Assembly (NCBI GenBank): GCA_037389465.1
Contig: JAZARR010000204.1
Location: forward strand, 186,001 to 250,000
Source of the DNA: Baylisascaris procyonis
Lineage: Eukaryota > Nematoda > Chromadorea > Rhabditida > Ascarididae
Reading direction: 5' to 3'
DNA: 64,000 bases
Below the pieces are notes generated by a model. The model was not told the origin of the DNA and searched no databases. It saw nothing but the letters and a program-made list of their open reading frames with translations. Position 1 is the first letter of the stretch. Each line of letters begins with the position of its first letter. The position numbers and the translations under genes are program-made. Below, in pieces: positions 23,444 to 36,260 of this stretch.

Positions 23444-26400
23444 CTAGATTAATATAGGTACAAACACCTGAGGGCATAAACCAATCAGCGATAAGATCAG
23501 TACAAGATGGCAAAACAGAAACCACCTGAAAATATCAAAACCGGCATATTAATGTGAACTATGCTCATTATGATAATTCAGATACTAGGTGAATCAAATC
23601 AGATGAAAACCACTCAAATCTCATTCATTGCAAATTACACTGCAATAACATTCTTCAATGCTATCCTAGCATCAACTGTAATGTAAACGTGCTTTTCCGG
23701 TGGCTCGGTCAGCTAGTTTGGTTCTTAAAGACATCAAAATAAAAAAGAATCACTAAGAAACTGGTGAGGATCGCAAAGTTTTCATTTTCAAACAAACTTC
23801 GCCGATTACTGCAAGGTGTGTTCGACGAAAGATTATCCATATGGCCTCTCCGATAAAATGTGCGGAACTCATATCGCAAACAGCATATAAATCTCATTTA
23901 TATCGAGAAAATCCATGTACCTCTATGAAAAAATTAACGTAATAAAATGGTTCGCTGCTATGAGTAAATGAACACGATGATACGTGTCACTGCTGAAAGC
24001 AATGTGTCTAACATGTTAATTTATAGCCTTAATTTGCAGAAGGAATGCTTACATCCTTCATAATATGTTGACTTTACACTTTGCTCGCTTATCGAAAAAG
24101 AATTTCTTCGTTGAGCATAAAATGGGTGCAGTCGAGCTCAAATCGACCACTCAGTGAGCAATAAAAGCCGTACTCTGCCCTATAATTTGTTGATAGTGAG
24201 TGGTATAAGCATCTAATTTTTTTCTTTCCAGTCAAAAAAGAATTGTACCTCGTGATTATATCAATTCAAGGAAAAAATTCGCATTGGTCTTTATGCCTAG
24301 CTTGTCACTGCCAAATCGTATAACGAGAACTACATTCAGGAAGAAGTTTTATTTAAAACCATTAGACAACCTATCCCAGCTCTGTTATATTGCAACTGCC
24401 AGCGAAGCAATTCTATACTCAAATAATGCTCTTTTTCTATCGAAGAATTGCGTCTACAATGAATGTGAACAGGGCGTGGAACGGCTGAAATTTAACACTT
24501 ATGAAATCAAAAATTTGCCGCGCAGAGAATACGCAGATAATAAACATTGCAATTTCAAGGAAACCCCATCACGTACCTTCCTCTTTAGCTCCCTGCAAAT
24601 GACCCCTTACCCACATCATCAAAGTAGTGGAAAAAGGGTTAGTTTTAAAATTCGAGGTTTTCTAAACAGCCGTCACACTTCGCTAGAATTTTCCGAAAAA
24701 TTACGCCTGCCAATTTTTCCTTTAACAGTTTCTCGCTGAATGTTTGAACATTTCCGGGATTTTAATCGATATAATACAACAAATCATTCGATAAGCTATA
24801 ATATTTAGCAAAAAAACCATACCGTTCTAACGTCTATGCACGAATACCACACGTTGCGATATTACGAGAACTAGAACTTCCATATGCTATAATCCGGCTA
24901 AGCAGTTGCAGATTGGCTAAGGTGCTTGTAAAACAAACGCTCTTCACATCTCGTTCTCTAGCCCGCGTTCAATGTGTATCACAAACACCAAGAAACTCGA
25001 TCCGTATGAAAGCTCAAGTAAGTGACTTTAATTATGGAAAACGCCTATGAAACAGCGGGGAATCTGCACCACAAAGAATTTCAACAACATCATGACAGAA
25101 GCATTTCGCGATACAATGGTTTGAGTACGAGCATACCAACGACATTTTATACTGCACAACTTATGAAGATAGTCCGTGTAGCCGTTAAAGTAGATTGCTA
25201 GGACCTTCTCCTTGAACATAATTTACAAAAAAATTTTGCGCGTAAGATCGCTAATGCACATCAAATCTGGTATAAACGATGACGAGGATCGTAGAGCGAG
25301 TAAGAAGTTTTTAGCAAAAGAAAACCCGGTAACACCTTTTCCAGACTCCAACTGAGAAAGGCCAAAGATAAAAAAGGTAAATTTCACCTCGGTGAGAATG
25401 AGAAGACCTGAAATCCTTGAAGAAAACTTGAAAATTTTCCTTGATTACAATATAGATACTATACCATTGTTGTATTAAAGCAAAAGGCTTCACAATCCTT
25501 ATGGTATATAAGCACATACTGTACTCTTATATATGGAGGAAGTAAGCACCTGAGCTGGTGCAAACCTATCGTGAAAACCACCCGATATACGAACATAAAA
25601 ATATTAACAGCAATTTCATTTATCGAAATGCCCAATGACAGGCAATGTCCAAACAACAACTACGACAGGGCGATGAAGATTCGCCGATGCACTAAAATTA
25701 TGGATAATGAATTCATTTTGAAAGCAAGTCCACGCCTACGCTCTTTTCAAAAAAAAAATTGTTACCTTCGACTGAGAAGCATCTCTCCCCGGCTCTCCTA
25801 CTTCCATGCATAAAGATTAATACGGCAGTGAAGTAAAAATGAAATTCCTCAAAAGCTTCTAAGCAACGAATGTGAAAATTATGAGGCAACATGAGCGCAG
25901 TTAAAACAACCAGTAGAAATCTTGCCTCATTGAGCTTGTATTCGAAGTGCACAACTTCCGCGATAAGGAAATATCACCACCTCACTTTTGAATGCCCAAT
26001 GAATATTAAGCGCAAAAATGAAACACCTTTTAATCGCAAAATTTTTTAACAACCCTGGACGGATTTACTCGGCAAAAAAAAAATTGAAAACCTCTCCCTC
26101 TTCCTAGTTTTTCGACGGTGGAAGACCAGAGTTTTACAGATGACAGTCAACGCTAAACCTAGTAAATATGATCCACACTGAGAGTGAGCTTTCAAATATA
26201 ATGGGACTCCGAGTGGTCATTTTCCCATCAAGATATCGTATACAAACTTACTGTCGGTATTGAAACGAGGCATTTAAACTTTAGATTAACGAGGATGAAC
26301 TTATATAAGAGGCCGCTATTGTGGGAATAAACTGCGTACGAAAAAAGAACATACTCGCTTTCAGCTTCTTTGTTTGCATTATTTATTCACAATAATGCAA

Positions 26401-27471
26401 CCCATAATTCCATTAATTTCTGCGAAATTTTCAAGCAAATGTTTGTGACTATTAGGAGATTTGATTTATAATCTCATTAAAGCATACTGCTAAATATTTT
26501 TATCAGTTATTAAAGTCCATTCAATCGTGTGAACAGATTGGCTGCAAAATTTATAGCCAAAATTTAATTTAGTAAACAGTAATATGAGCAGTCCGCCATC
26601 TTCTTAGGAACAAGAATGAGCCATGACCTATGAAGAAAAGTATTATCACGTGAGAACTAGAAACTCGATTCGAAATAATTACTTCACGGATGAAGCAGAG
26701 AAAAATTTTTCCATCGACAACCATTACGATTCCATACGCAACGTATCGATTTACTTCATATTCAATTAAAAGTTTCCAGCAATTATCTTTACTTGTAATC
26801 ATAGTACATAGAAAACAACAGAGTAATGTAATGAGATTAGCGGACATTTGTTACGCATAAAAACGTATTGAAATGTTTCACAATAAAAATCAAAATTCAA
26901 TAGACCAATTCAGCGTTCAGATTGTATGAACCAAACATTATGTACGTAATCAACGATTCATCTTTAAATTCTGGGCTTCTAAAAATTCGCTGTAAAACTT
27001 CAACAACAACAAGAAAACATTTTCGATCACAATTCAAAAGATTGATGATTTATGGTGCAATTTAAAACTTGATTGCTCATTAACAGTTCATTAGTACTTT
27101 GAAGCAATTTCGATGATTGAAAATTTTCGATGGCATCCAACGTAACGGTTCATTTAAATCACTTCACAAAGGAATGCATCTTCAATCAGTATTCATTATA
27201 TACCTGTTTGTTCACCTACGCAACTATGTGCAGCGCCCACAGTCTTTGGCTCAGTACGAAAAGTAGCTTGAAGTTCAAAAAGAACATCAAAACGTACCAA
27301 CTTATGTTTGATTGCCGATTGCGCATTTTCCCATAGAATTATCTTCAACACATCAACAAAAAATATACATTGGACAGGAACGCTGAAAGCTACACGGAAA
27401 ACATCGAATCATGAAATTATTCCAAGACTATAAAGAAACGCTGCATAATATTCGGCCAGACTGCGTGACCA

Positions 27472-27575
<104 letters not shown>

Positions 27576-29507
27576 AGAAGCGACGCCGCGACAGTATTCT
27601 CAGAGGTTTTGACGCACAGAAGTCTCTTCTCACACTTGCGAGAATGCGATTACTAAAATAACCAAAAATAACGAGCTGCAAGTTACCAATAGAAAGAAGG
27701 ACCACTTTAGTGAGCAATATAAAGATGGGCACTTCGAATTCGTTTCTTTTTGCCGTTGGACTGTTGACGTGTGATTGGTTGCCTATGTCTCCTTGTTTCT
27801 ACGTGCTATAACGCCGATTGTGAAAAGCAGTTTTAAAAGGCACTGATATTTTTAGAACGGGGTGGAGGCAACATATGGCTCCGAATGAGAACATCATAAT
27901 TCTGCAGAAGAAAAAGACGATTTGAAAGACTGCCAGAGTGATGGATTTGTCATGGACAACAGCCAGAGGCGCGGTAATGCCACGAACGAACCCAACTAAA
28001 TATACGAAATGCCATAAGACTGCTACGGAAGTGGAAAAAATTGAATATGTGCATCAGGTCATCTATCACTGTCTGGTATCAGCGTTCTGGCACTAGTCAG
28101 ACGTGTCTTAGTTCTGGCATAAGCGATGTTAGAACAACGATAGCACTCGAAACTCATAGGGACAAAACTGCATACCGCAACAGTCCTCGAGTGATATACG
28201 TGATCGTTAAGCAGTGCCGTGGATGTACTGCCAGATAGGAAGTGTTCCTATCTATAACGAATACAAAGTTTTGAGCTACATTCGCTAATGAATGTTTAAA
28301 GCGGACGATGAAAATATAGCTAAAGGCAGTTTTCAGCACAGCAGCGTACACAACAAACTGGCGAGTACTTCGTGAGGAGGTACCTACCTTAGATGTCAAA
28401 CGAACTCATCGAATATCAACACCAATTTTCCATAACATTTGCAAATGTGTGCTGCGCTCGTTCACGTAGCAGGTAGCAATCCGTATTTTCCAATAAATAC
28501 TAACTCCATGCATTGGTCGAAGATTGTCAAGAATTGGCTGTAGAATAAAAAGGGTGGGGAAGATGCAGAGACCAACTCGAAGTTCCGGTTTGAGTAAGAC
28601 TGAGTGCTTCCGGCACGACTTAAGGACTATATCTTGCAACAAACTGATAGAAAATTTCCAGAAACAGATGTATACAGGAGGTATAGGATGATGTACTGAA
28701 CAAACGCTGGAACTCAGCATACGAATGCGAGCCACGCAAATGCGCTGCTGCTATCAAATCGAATGGCTCTTCTATAAAATAGCAATGCTGATCTTCTACG
28801 AACAAAGTATGAGTCAGCTAACTTATTCATACATCACTAGCTATATCAAATGTACTGGCAACTTTGTTCCCCTTCTTCAGAACATCGAGCACTACTCGCG
28901 ATTAAAGCTATAAGTCATGTAATACGCCAGCAACCTACCGGATGCATACTTTTGCATAATTAGTTACTTTACAATATTGCCCACATTAGCATAATATATT
29001 ACCGCAATTTTACAACATTTGTTTCTATACAATAAAATCATAAACTTTGTTTTACATTCTGCAGGAATGCACAGAAATGGGAAAGCGGTATGACTTCGAG
29101 CAGCCGGAGAGTGACGCTTAGAATAATCAAAAATCAACATACGCCCTGCCTAAGTAACAGATTAACTATTTCACTGCATTTCAATTTCGAAAAAAAACTT
29201 TTCCTGAGACAATGCTCATTTTCTTGTAACAGATCCATTTATTTGGCTTAAGTCCTCGTACTCTAGTTCCTTCCTCCACTTATTCACATATCGACCTAAT
29301 CACTTATTGATCTAGCATAGCAAAAAGTGAGCAAAGGCCAAAGCCTAAGCACACCACTTTCTTTACCTGTCGATGTTGCTGCTCCTCAATAAACCTCTTT
29401 TCATCCGCGCCCACGCAGGCTTTACTGCTATTTTTTCTAATAACAAAACTGTTACAATTCTACAGCAACGTTTTACAGCTTATCATTTATGACTGCCTGT
29501 TCGTATA

Positions 29508-29510
<3 letters not shown>

Positions 29511-29553
<43 letters not shown>
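29511..29553. repeat. (AT)n microsatellite, about 43 bp
   Basis: A pure AT array preceded by GTATATGC. Confidence 0.95.
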
Positions 29554-29554
<1 letters not shown>

Positions 29555-32500
29555 CACAGCAATCATAAATGGCTTCATGCGGTCGCGTCATAATGCAGCC
29601 CAGCAGCGTACAGAAGATTTCACAAAAAAAGGGCAAAAACTCTTCCGATTTTCTAGCAGTTCTAAATCAAGTGTTATACCAAGTTATGCTATAAGCAACG
29701 AAGTAGCATATATAATGCTTTACGATATTATAACACCATACGTTAATAAAAATGAGGCTTAGTTCGCGATATATAAATAAGCACTACTATGCGCATCAAT
29801 GCGACCTGCATTAAGCATTTAAGATAAGCATTTGCTTAAGCACTTTGCTCTAATACACATAAAACTTCAATCGAATTAATTATCAGTCGCCTTCAGAAAT
29901 GAAATTTTCATTTAGTGCAAGAAATCTACATAAAATGTAGGCATATGAAAGCGCAAAAATTATGAGGTCTATATATTCATATTCAACAGTACCAATATAG
30001 TACTCATATGCTATAAAAGGAACTACCAAGAACCTATTACCTAAAAAAATTTCTTGAAATATTGCTGCCATAGTAGCTTAATAAATAAAGACAGTGGAAA
30101 CGACTATATAGCCACAACAACTAAGAATAAAATATCGTACTAGCTTATGTTCTAGACAACTTGAACTGCCCTGATAAGGATTCATAAAAACATTGATATC
30201 GCATTGCCAATTGCGAAGCGCAGTTCATACACACCAGAAATGTGACCCACCAAACGAACCGCTGAAATCCCTGCCCATGGAAAAGATGGCGGGAGAGTGG
30301 TTTTAATAATGCGAAAACGTTAGAACGTTCAGTATAACGCTAAGAAATGAGGTTATGCCAGATCTAGCCCTAAGGTCAAGCCGTAAAACCTTATTTATGA
30401 GTCACAAGAATCATGGGTTTACCATTTTTGCAGACAAGGGATGGGATGACCTATATTCGAGGAGGAGAGACTGAAGTAGATAGAAGACTTCAGGATATAT
30501 AATTTTCTCACATTTTGAGACATATAACCACAACGCCAACCATTCTAACATATGTGACTTCTATACTTAAACTTGGTGCACTCAGTAATAATAACAGGGT
30601 TTATTATTATAAAATTTTCATCCTTATCCACACACTTTGATGCTTGTGTTCAAAAATTCACAAAATATGGCGCGAGGAGCCGAAAATTTAGGCTGTTGTA
30701 GTGACAGCTCATAAACCATCAACTACAAAAGTTACTGCCTAACTCCATAAAACTGACCGCTGGGAGCACTAAGTCGAAGTTCTGCTCCAACTACAAAACT
30801 TACTCAAGGCAAAATTTTCAACTCCTCCCTCTTCTCCCCTCCCTCATCAAAAATTAACTGTAAACACGCCAAGGTGCACTTATATTTCAAAGTTAGCAGT
30901 TAGTGCGTAAAGCTTGATAGTGCTCAAATAACACGTCGAAATGCTCCCTTCCTTGATAGAATGGGAAATTTATAGTGCAGTAGGAACGTATAAGTAAGTA
31001 GCCACTAACAGTTGCGAACATTATGAGTCATACGACAAGCATTCGATCCACGAGAAAAAAAAAACGCTATAAACTATAAAACAACCGGGTTTCTATAGGT
31101 CAATGCTAACGCAATGAGCACCAATTTGATCTTTTTTTTTAAATACTATCATAATCAACCGGCCAGAATGAGCCAGTGCATGGATAGTAGTTAATGGAAT
31201 ACGATACCTCCTGAAACTAATGTACCTCGACGGCCAATGGAAAAAAAAGGCATTCTCAAATGTACCACATTATGAGAGGGCGACAGTGTATGCATCGACC
31301 GCAGAAAGTGTTCTGCTCGAAGGTGCAATTCTAGAGAAAAGTTACCAAAAAAAGAGGACTTTGCGACATAATTTACGGAGGAAACAACTTACTTCATATC
31401 AAATGATAACTTAAATCAATAAGTGGGAAAATGCATTGCATAATAGTAAGTAAATATACAGCTGCAATTAGTGGAAAGAGGAACTCGTTTCCATGTATTG
31501 CAACAGTATTAAATTCCATAAACAATATACTTTTACAAAATTGAAATTTTCACAATAATAAGAAACTGTGAAAGATTCTCTTATTGTTTATTTTGCACTA
31601 TCAAAGATTGCAAAATCTCCTCTTAAGATAGATCGAACTAAACGTCAGCTATGAGGATCGACCTGCGGCTCAGGTTGCAGCCACCAAACTTTGCAACTCT
31701 AGCTTCAGCAGCTTCCTAGTTCAACCTATTGAAGAGACAGACAACGACAGGTACAAACATTATTTCGGTATGACTGCTCTGCGAAGCAAACCTAGAAACG
31801 CACCCAAAAGTTGCTATCACACAATTTGCCTATGTTGACTTATATTGAGCATTAATCCTTATGCAAATTCACTTAAATACTGAACTCACATCACCAGCGG
31901 TGCTTAATCAGCACATCACCTATCTGTTGCATAAATTATCACACCTTTAACTCCACCTCTTAGAGAGGTTCTACAAATTTCACAATGGCAATTTAACGGA
32001 AATAAGACAACCAGTGAGGATAAAACTTTACAAAAATTCCTCCATGAACTTGAGTAAAACTTATACAGTGAGCAATTCGTTTAAACTTCGCTAGAATAGT
32101 GAGCTCCAGCTTCCATCACGCAACTTCACAAATAATTCTGAATGTTTGCAAACCGATTTGTCATATTAAAAAATTAAATTAAATTTAGAAAGTATTCTAC
32201 AAAATAGGCGGAAGTCTACACTTTCTACAGATGCCAAGTAGAGGGTTCATTTAAATGGACGTGAAATCGAAGTGATAAGCACAGAAGCTGTGTTCATTAT
32301 CATCAACTAGTTTCATCGTCCACCATACAATTTCACTGGATCATGTTTCAATACGAAGTGGCTCATCAAAAAATTTTGAAAGCAGCGCTAAAGGTCAGAA
32401 GAACGATGGTGCGGCACAACAAATGCAAATCCTTATCTCTTATGAGCTGGTTTTCGTTACAACAAAAGCCATCAATTTTCGGTACAGTCAGCACCGCTTC

Positions 32501-34550
32501 AAAATTAGGCTTCTCTTTGGTACCAACATCATAGAATCAAAGGCTACAGGATAATTCATTAGAGGGGGGACTTATATGCAAGCAGTTTCTCGCTCTGGAA
32601 ACCAGCCTGACTTATCAGTAAAAAAGTACTGCAAAATGCTAGCCGTAACCCATTCCAGGTGTCTCACAAAGAGTTGAAATTGAAGACGCCCAAAACGACG
32701 CGATTAAGAATGGAAAACGCGAAGAGTTCTTTAAAAACCCGGAAATGCTGGATCAACGCTGCAAATCCTGTTCGAAGGGCACAGTAAATTTCAGGCCGAA
32801 ATATGCAAACAAATGGACAGACAATACTTCTGCAATAAGCGATCTTTGTAGGTGAGATAATATGTACTCTTACTTACTGATACTTGAAATCTACATTATC
32901 ATATGACGCAGTTGAAACGATGTTTCAAGTGCCCCATTTATGAGGGGAATCGTTTCTAAATATATTCTACTGCTTCAGCACGGAACAAACATACACAGCC
33001 ACTTCGTTTACTTTTTTTTTTGGAAAGTTTTCAGCTTAACATTTATGAGTCTGCTCATTCTAATTTGGTGGAATTCTTAGCCTCATTAATAAGCAGACTA
33101 CCAGAGACCAGTTTTTTCATAATGAAACTGAAATTTAGGCGGTGGGATTGCTAAAAACAATCCTCTTTAAAAATACTAAGATGAGATTTGGCTTAATAGA
33201 AAAAACTATCGAAAGCTTTAGAATTATTTTTCGTTCAGTTCTAAAAATGTTATTTCAATTTTCTCATGATATCTTTGTTGCTCGTTTGCGAACGGAAGGT
33301 TATTTCAATTTTCGTTCAGTTTTTTCGAATGTTGTTTATTGCGTTTCTAGAAAACCCTTCGAAACTTGCTACCAGCTTCCTCCCTAATCGCATAGCAGGA
33401 TGATGTCAATGCCCAAGTCTGATCAAATAAAGTCCCCCCCCCCCAAAAAAAAAAGAAAATGTTTGATAACCTTCAATTTACAAACGAGCAACAAAGATAT
33501 CATAACATTTTTTACTGTGAACAACCATAAATGCTTAATTGACTGGATCAAAAGTAGTTTTTTGCTTACAATAATTGTCAACAGTAGCCTATATGAAACA
33601 TTTAGTTAAAGACAACGATCAGAGAGTAATGGATATTTCATACATAAAAGAATGGAATTATTTAATTGTGAGGTATCACTACTTCTGGTGGCAAAATGTA
33701 AGAATCCGATATGCTAATGTAAGAGTTACTTATAGGAGAATCAGATACAATGAGTCACTACCTGCGCTTTAAACCATAAAAACCATAAAGACTTTTTGCA
33801 AACACCGTATATAAGAAAGAAAAAAAGATGGCGAGTCATGCTAGTGACCAGACAGTACGTACCTATTGCCGAGGATATCACTAACTTCTGAGAATGCTTG
33901 CTAGACAATAAGAAATTAAATAAGCGTGAAAAGCATGAACGAAAGATTTCTATTCATGAGCTAAACCATCAAGCAATCAAACTAGCAAAAAAGGACGTTT
34001 CATTATGCAAATTCACCTCTGGATACCGTATTTTCCTTCCTATTTATTCCACGAACTACAATACAAAGCGACAAAAATAATGCACCAACAAGATGGGTGT
34101 TTCTATTGAGGATATACCGCGAAATTCGCTCATCTAAATGGTACTTCTTTATTTCCAATACTCTCAAAGAATTTGGGCAATTCGTTTCAAAACTATTCAC
34201 ATCAAATCATAATACTTTGAAATGTTTTGAGCCGTCTGAAATTTATCCCATTAGTTTTTGCATTAATTTCATACTTAGGTGAAGTTCCACCAGTTCCCTT
34301 AATGAAATCCAAGTCACAACAATGCATTCCATAGCTAATCTTCGGCTATAATAATTCATTTATAAACTTTCTGAGTTCGAATTATCATCAAGCATTACAA
34401 AAAAGTTTTCAACGCCTAAATGCTCAATTTAAGTTTGGTAACTTATTTGAGCACCTTTCTATGAGTTTTGACTCATAGCTTTCGATATCATATTATTCCA
34501 GCAATGATTATTCATTTCATAGTGAGCCTTTATGATTTGAGGCAACTGGT

Positions 34551-35000
34551 GATATCCCTAGAAAGCGGATCGGTGCCCGAGATTGTGTCCGTCGACAAAG
34601 TGGCTTTGATATTCTGACATTAGTGGTAGGAAAGATGGGCGTTTTTTGTTGACATGAGAGAGAAGATACGTCAGGATGAGATCCATAGAGAATTTCTCCT
34701 AATATACTTAGATCCCACTAAATCCCTCTTGTAGGATGTTTTAACGGCTAGCACATTTGATTCATGAGAGAGATCTCACCATTTGTCATTGGTCGCCAAA
34801 TGATTCTCCGTTAATACCCGCAGGTGCGGTTTAATAGGAATTTGTGAGTATTAGGTGAAATTCTCTATAAATTCATCCTGGGGAGTCCGCCTCTCATCTC
34901 AAAGAAAAACGGTCGCCTTTCACATCACCAAAGCCGAAGCACCAATATCACTTTGTCGACGGATACAATCGCGCACTCCGATCCGCGTTCTAGGTAGATC
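34551..35000. mobile_element. Foldback (palindromic) MITE, about 450 bp
   Basis: This is an imperfect palindrome centred near 34776. The arms start GATATCCCTAGAAAGCGG and, on the other strand, GATCTACCTAGAACGCGG. TCCGTCGACAAAGTG at 34588-34602 is the exact reverse complement of 34949-34963. Further pairing runs to the centre, for example ATAGAGAATTTCTCCTAATA against its inverted partner near 34850-34870. The flanks GCAACTGGT (34542-34550) and GAAACTGAC (35001-35009) agree at six of nine positions, a possible old target duplication. No protein is encoded. The arms differ in sequence from the element at 755-1275, so this is another family or an older copy. Confidence 0.8.
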
Positions 35001-36186
35001 GAAACTGACTGTCACAATGTGATAGCGGAAGCTTCGATATCACTTCAGAAAGTTGTGAAAATAAGGATCTTATACCCCATTTGTCCGATATAGACAGAAT
35101 AAAAACAGCCTTGGCCATCAAAAAGCAGATTAGATGAATACTTCCACACTCTGATACAAGCTTGTCCAAATTGCTAGTAAGTAGTCCGCATTGCCCATGG
35201 GAACCAAATGTGGTTTCCATGGGCTTTCTATAAGAAGAAAGCCATTTATATCAGAGCAACTGGCTTTGTAAGTCGCCGACATACTCAAAGTAATATTCAT
35301 AATGAAACGAAGATCACTCGTTTCGGCTCTGAAAGCTTCAGATATGGGGAAATGCGCTGATCAAGGAGAAATTTCCCGTGAAGAAGAAACCGACCGCTAG
35401 AAAAAATGGCAGAACCATCGCCATAGTGTAGGCGGTGCTCATATGTACTGGAACTGGGTCGCTCTGTCACACCAACGTCTTTTCTTGACTACCTCAAATC
35501 AATGAACAAAAGCCGTACCACCTTATATAACTTTTCTCTTCTCACTTCACAACTGTCTCTCTCGGCAAAATATTCACCTGAAGCTCATATCAATAAAATA
35601 ACAAATTTGTTTCACATGACTGGAGCCAAGAGATTTCTTGACTGGCGCAGAACGTGGGTCACAATTAAAGTACTAGTGGATGAATTTTTTAGGGGAAAAA
35701 ATTAAATTTAGGAAAAAAATTTTGGAATGTTCAGCACGCAATCTCTAAAAAATTCGAATATGTTTTAAGGAAACTGGTTGAAAACATCGCTGAAATGTGA
35801 CCAAATAAATCATACAAAAAATTATCACTTCACTTTCGCTCAAGTTGAAAATTGGGTCGAAGAAATCGAAAGTTGACACTAATATTGCTATCTATATGTG
35901 ATAAATTCACTGTCTTTTATGCAACCATAACAGCTGATTTAATGCCCACTTAAAATGCTGATCTTATCAGTAAATGAAAGCTCTTATCAGCAAATGAAGG
36001 AAGAAACCGAGCAAAGAACGCTTTCGAGCAGGAAAAAAAGCGTCATAAATGAATGTGCCTTCAAACATGATCAATGTTGGCATAGTAAGGGTTCTGTAAC
36101 CTGAGAAGCAAACACTTCAAAAATGAGACTTCCATTATTTAAACACAAAGTGAGTAGGCATCATTTTCAATTAAATGACTGCCATT

Positions 36187-36260
36187 GTATACATACGCAC
36201 ATATGTACACATATATGCATGTACATCCATAATTATATTTAAATAAATAAATAAATAAAC
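36187..36260. repeat. CATA/TGTACA and AAAT simple repeats
   Basis: A run of ATACATACGCACATATGTAC-like words is followed by five tandem AAAT units. Confidence 0.7.

Noticed and set aside
24284..24739. 151-codon plus-strand open frame, the longest outside the growth factor
   Set aside because: It has no domain, signal peptide or splice context that I recognise. A few frames over 100 codons are expected by chance in 64 kb of this composition.
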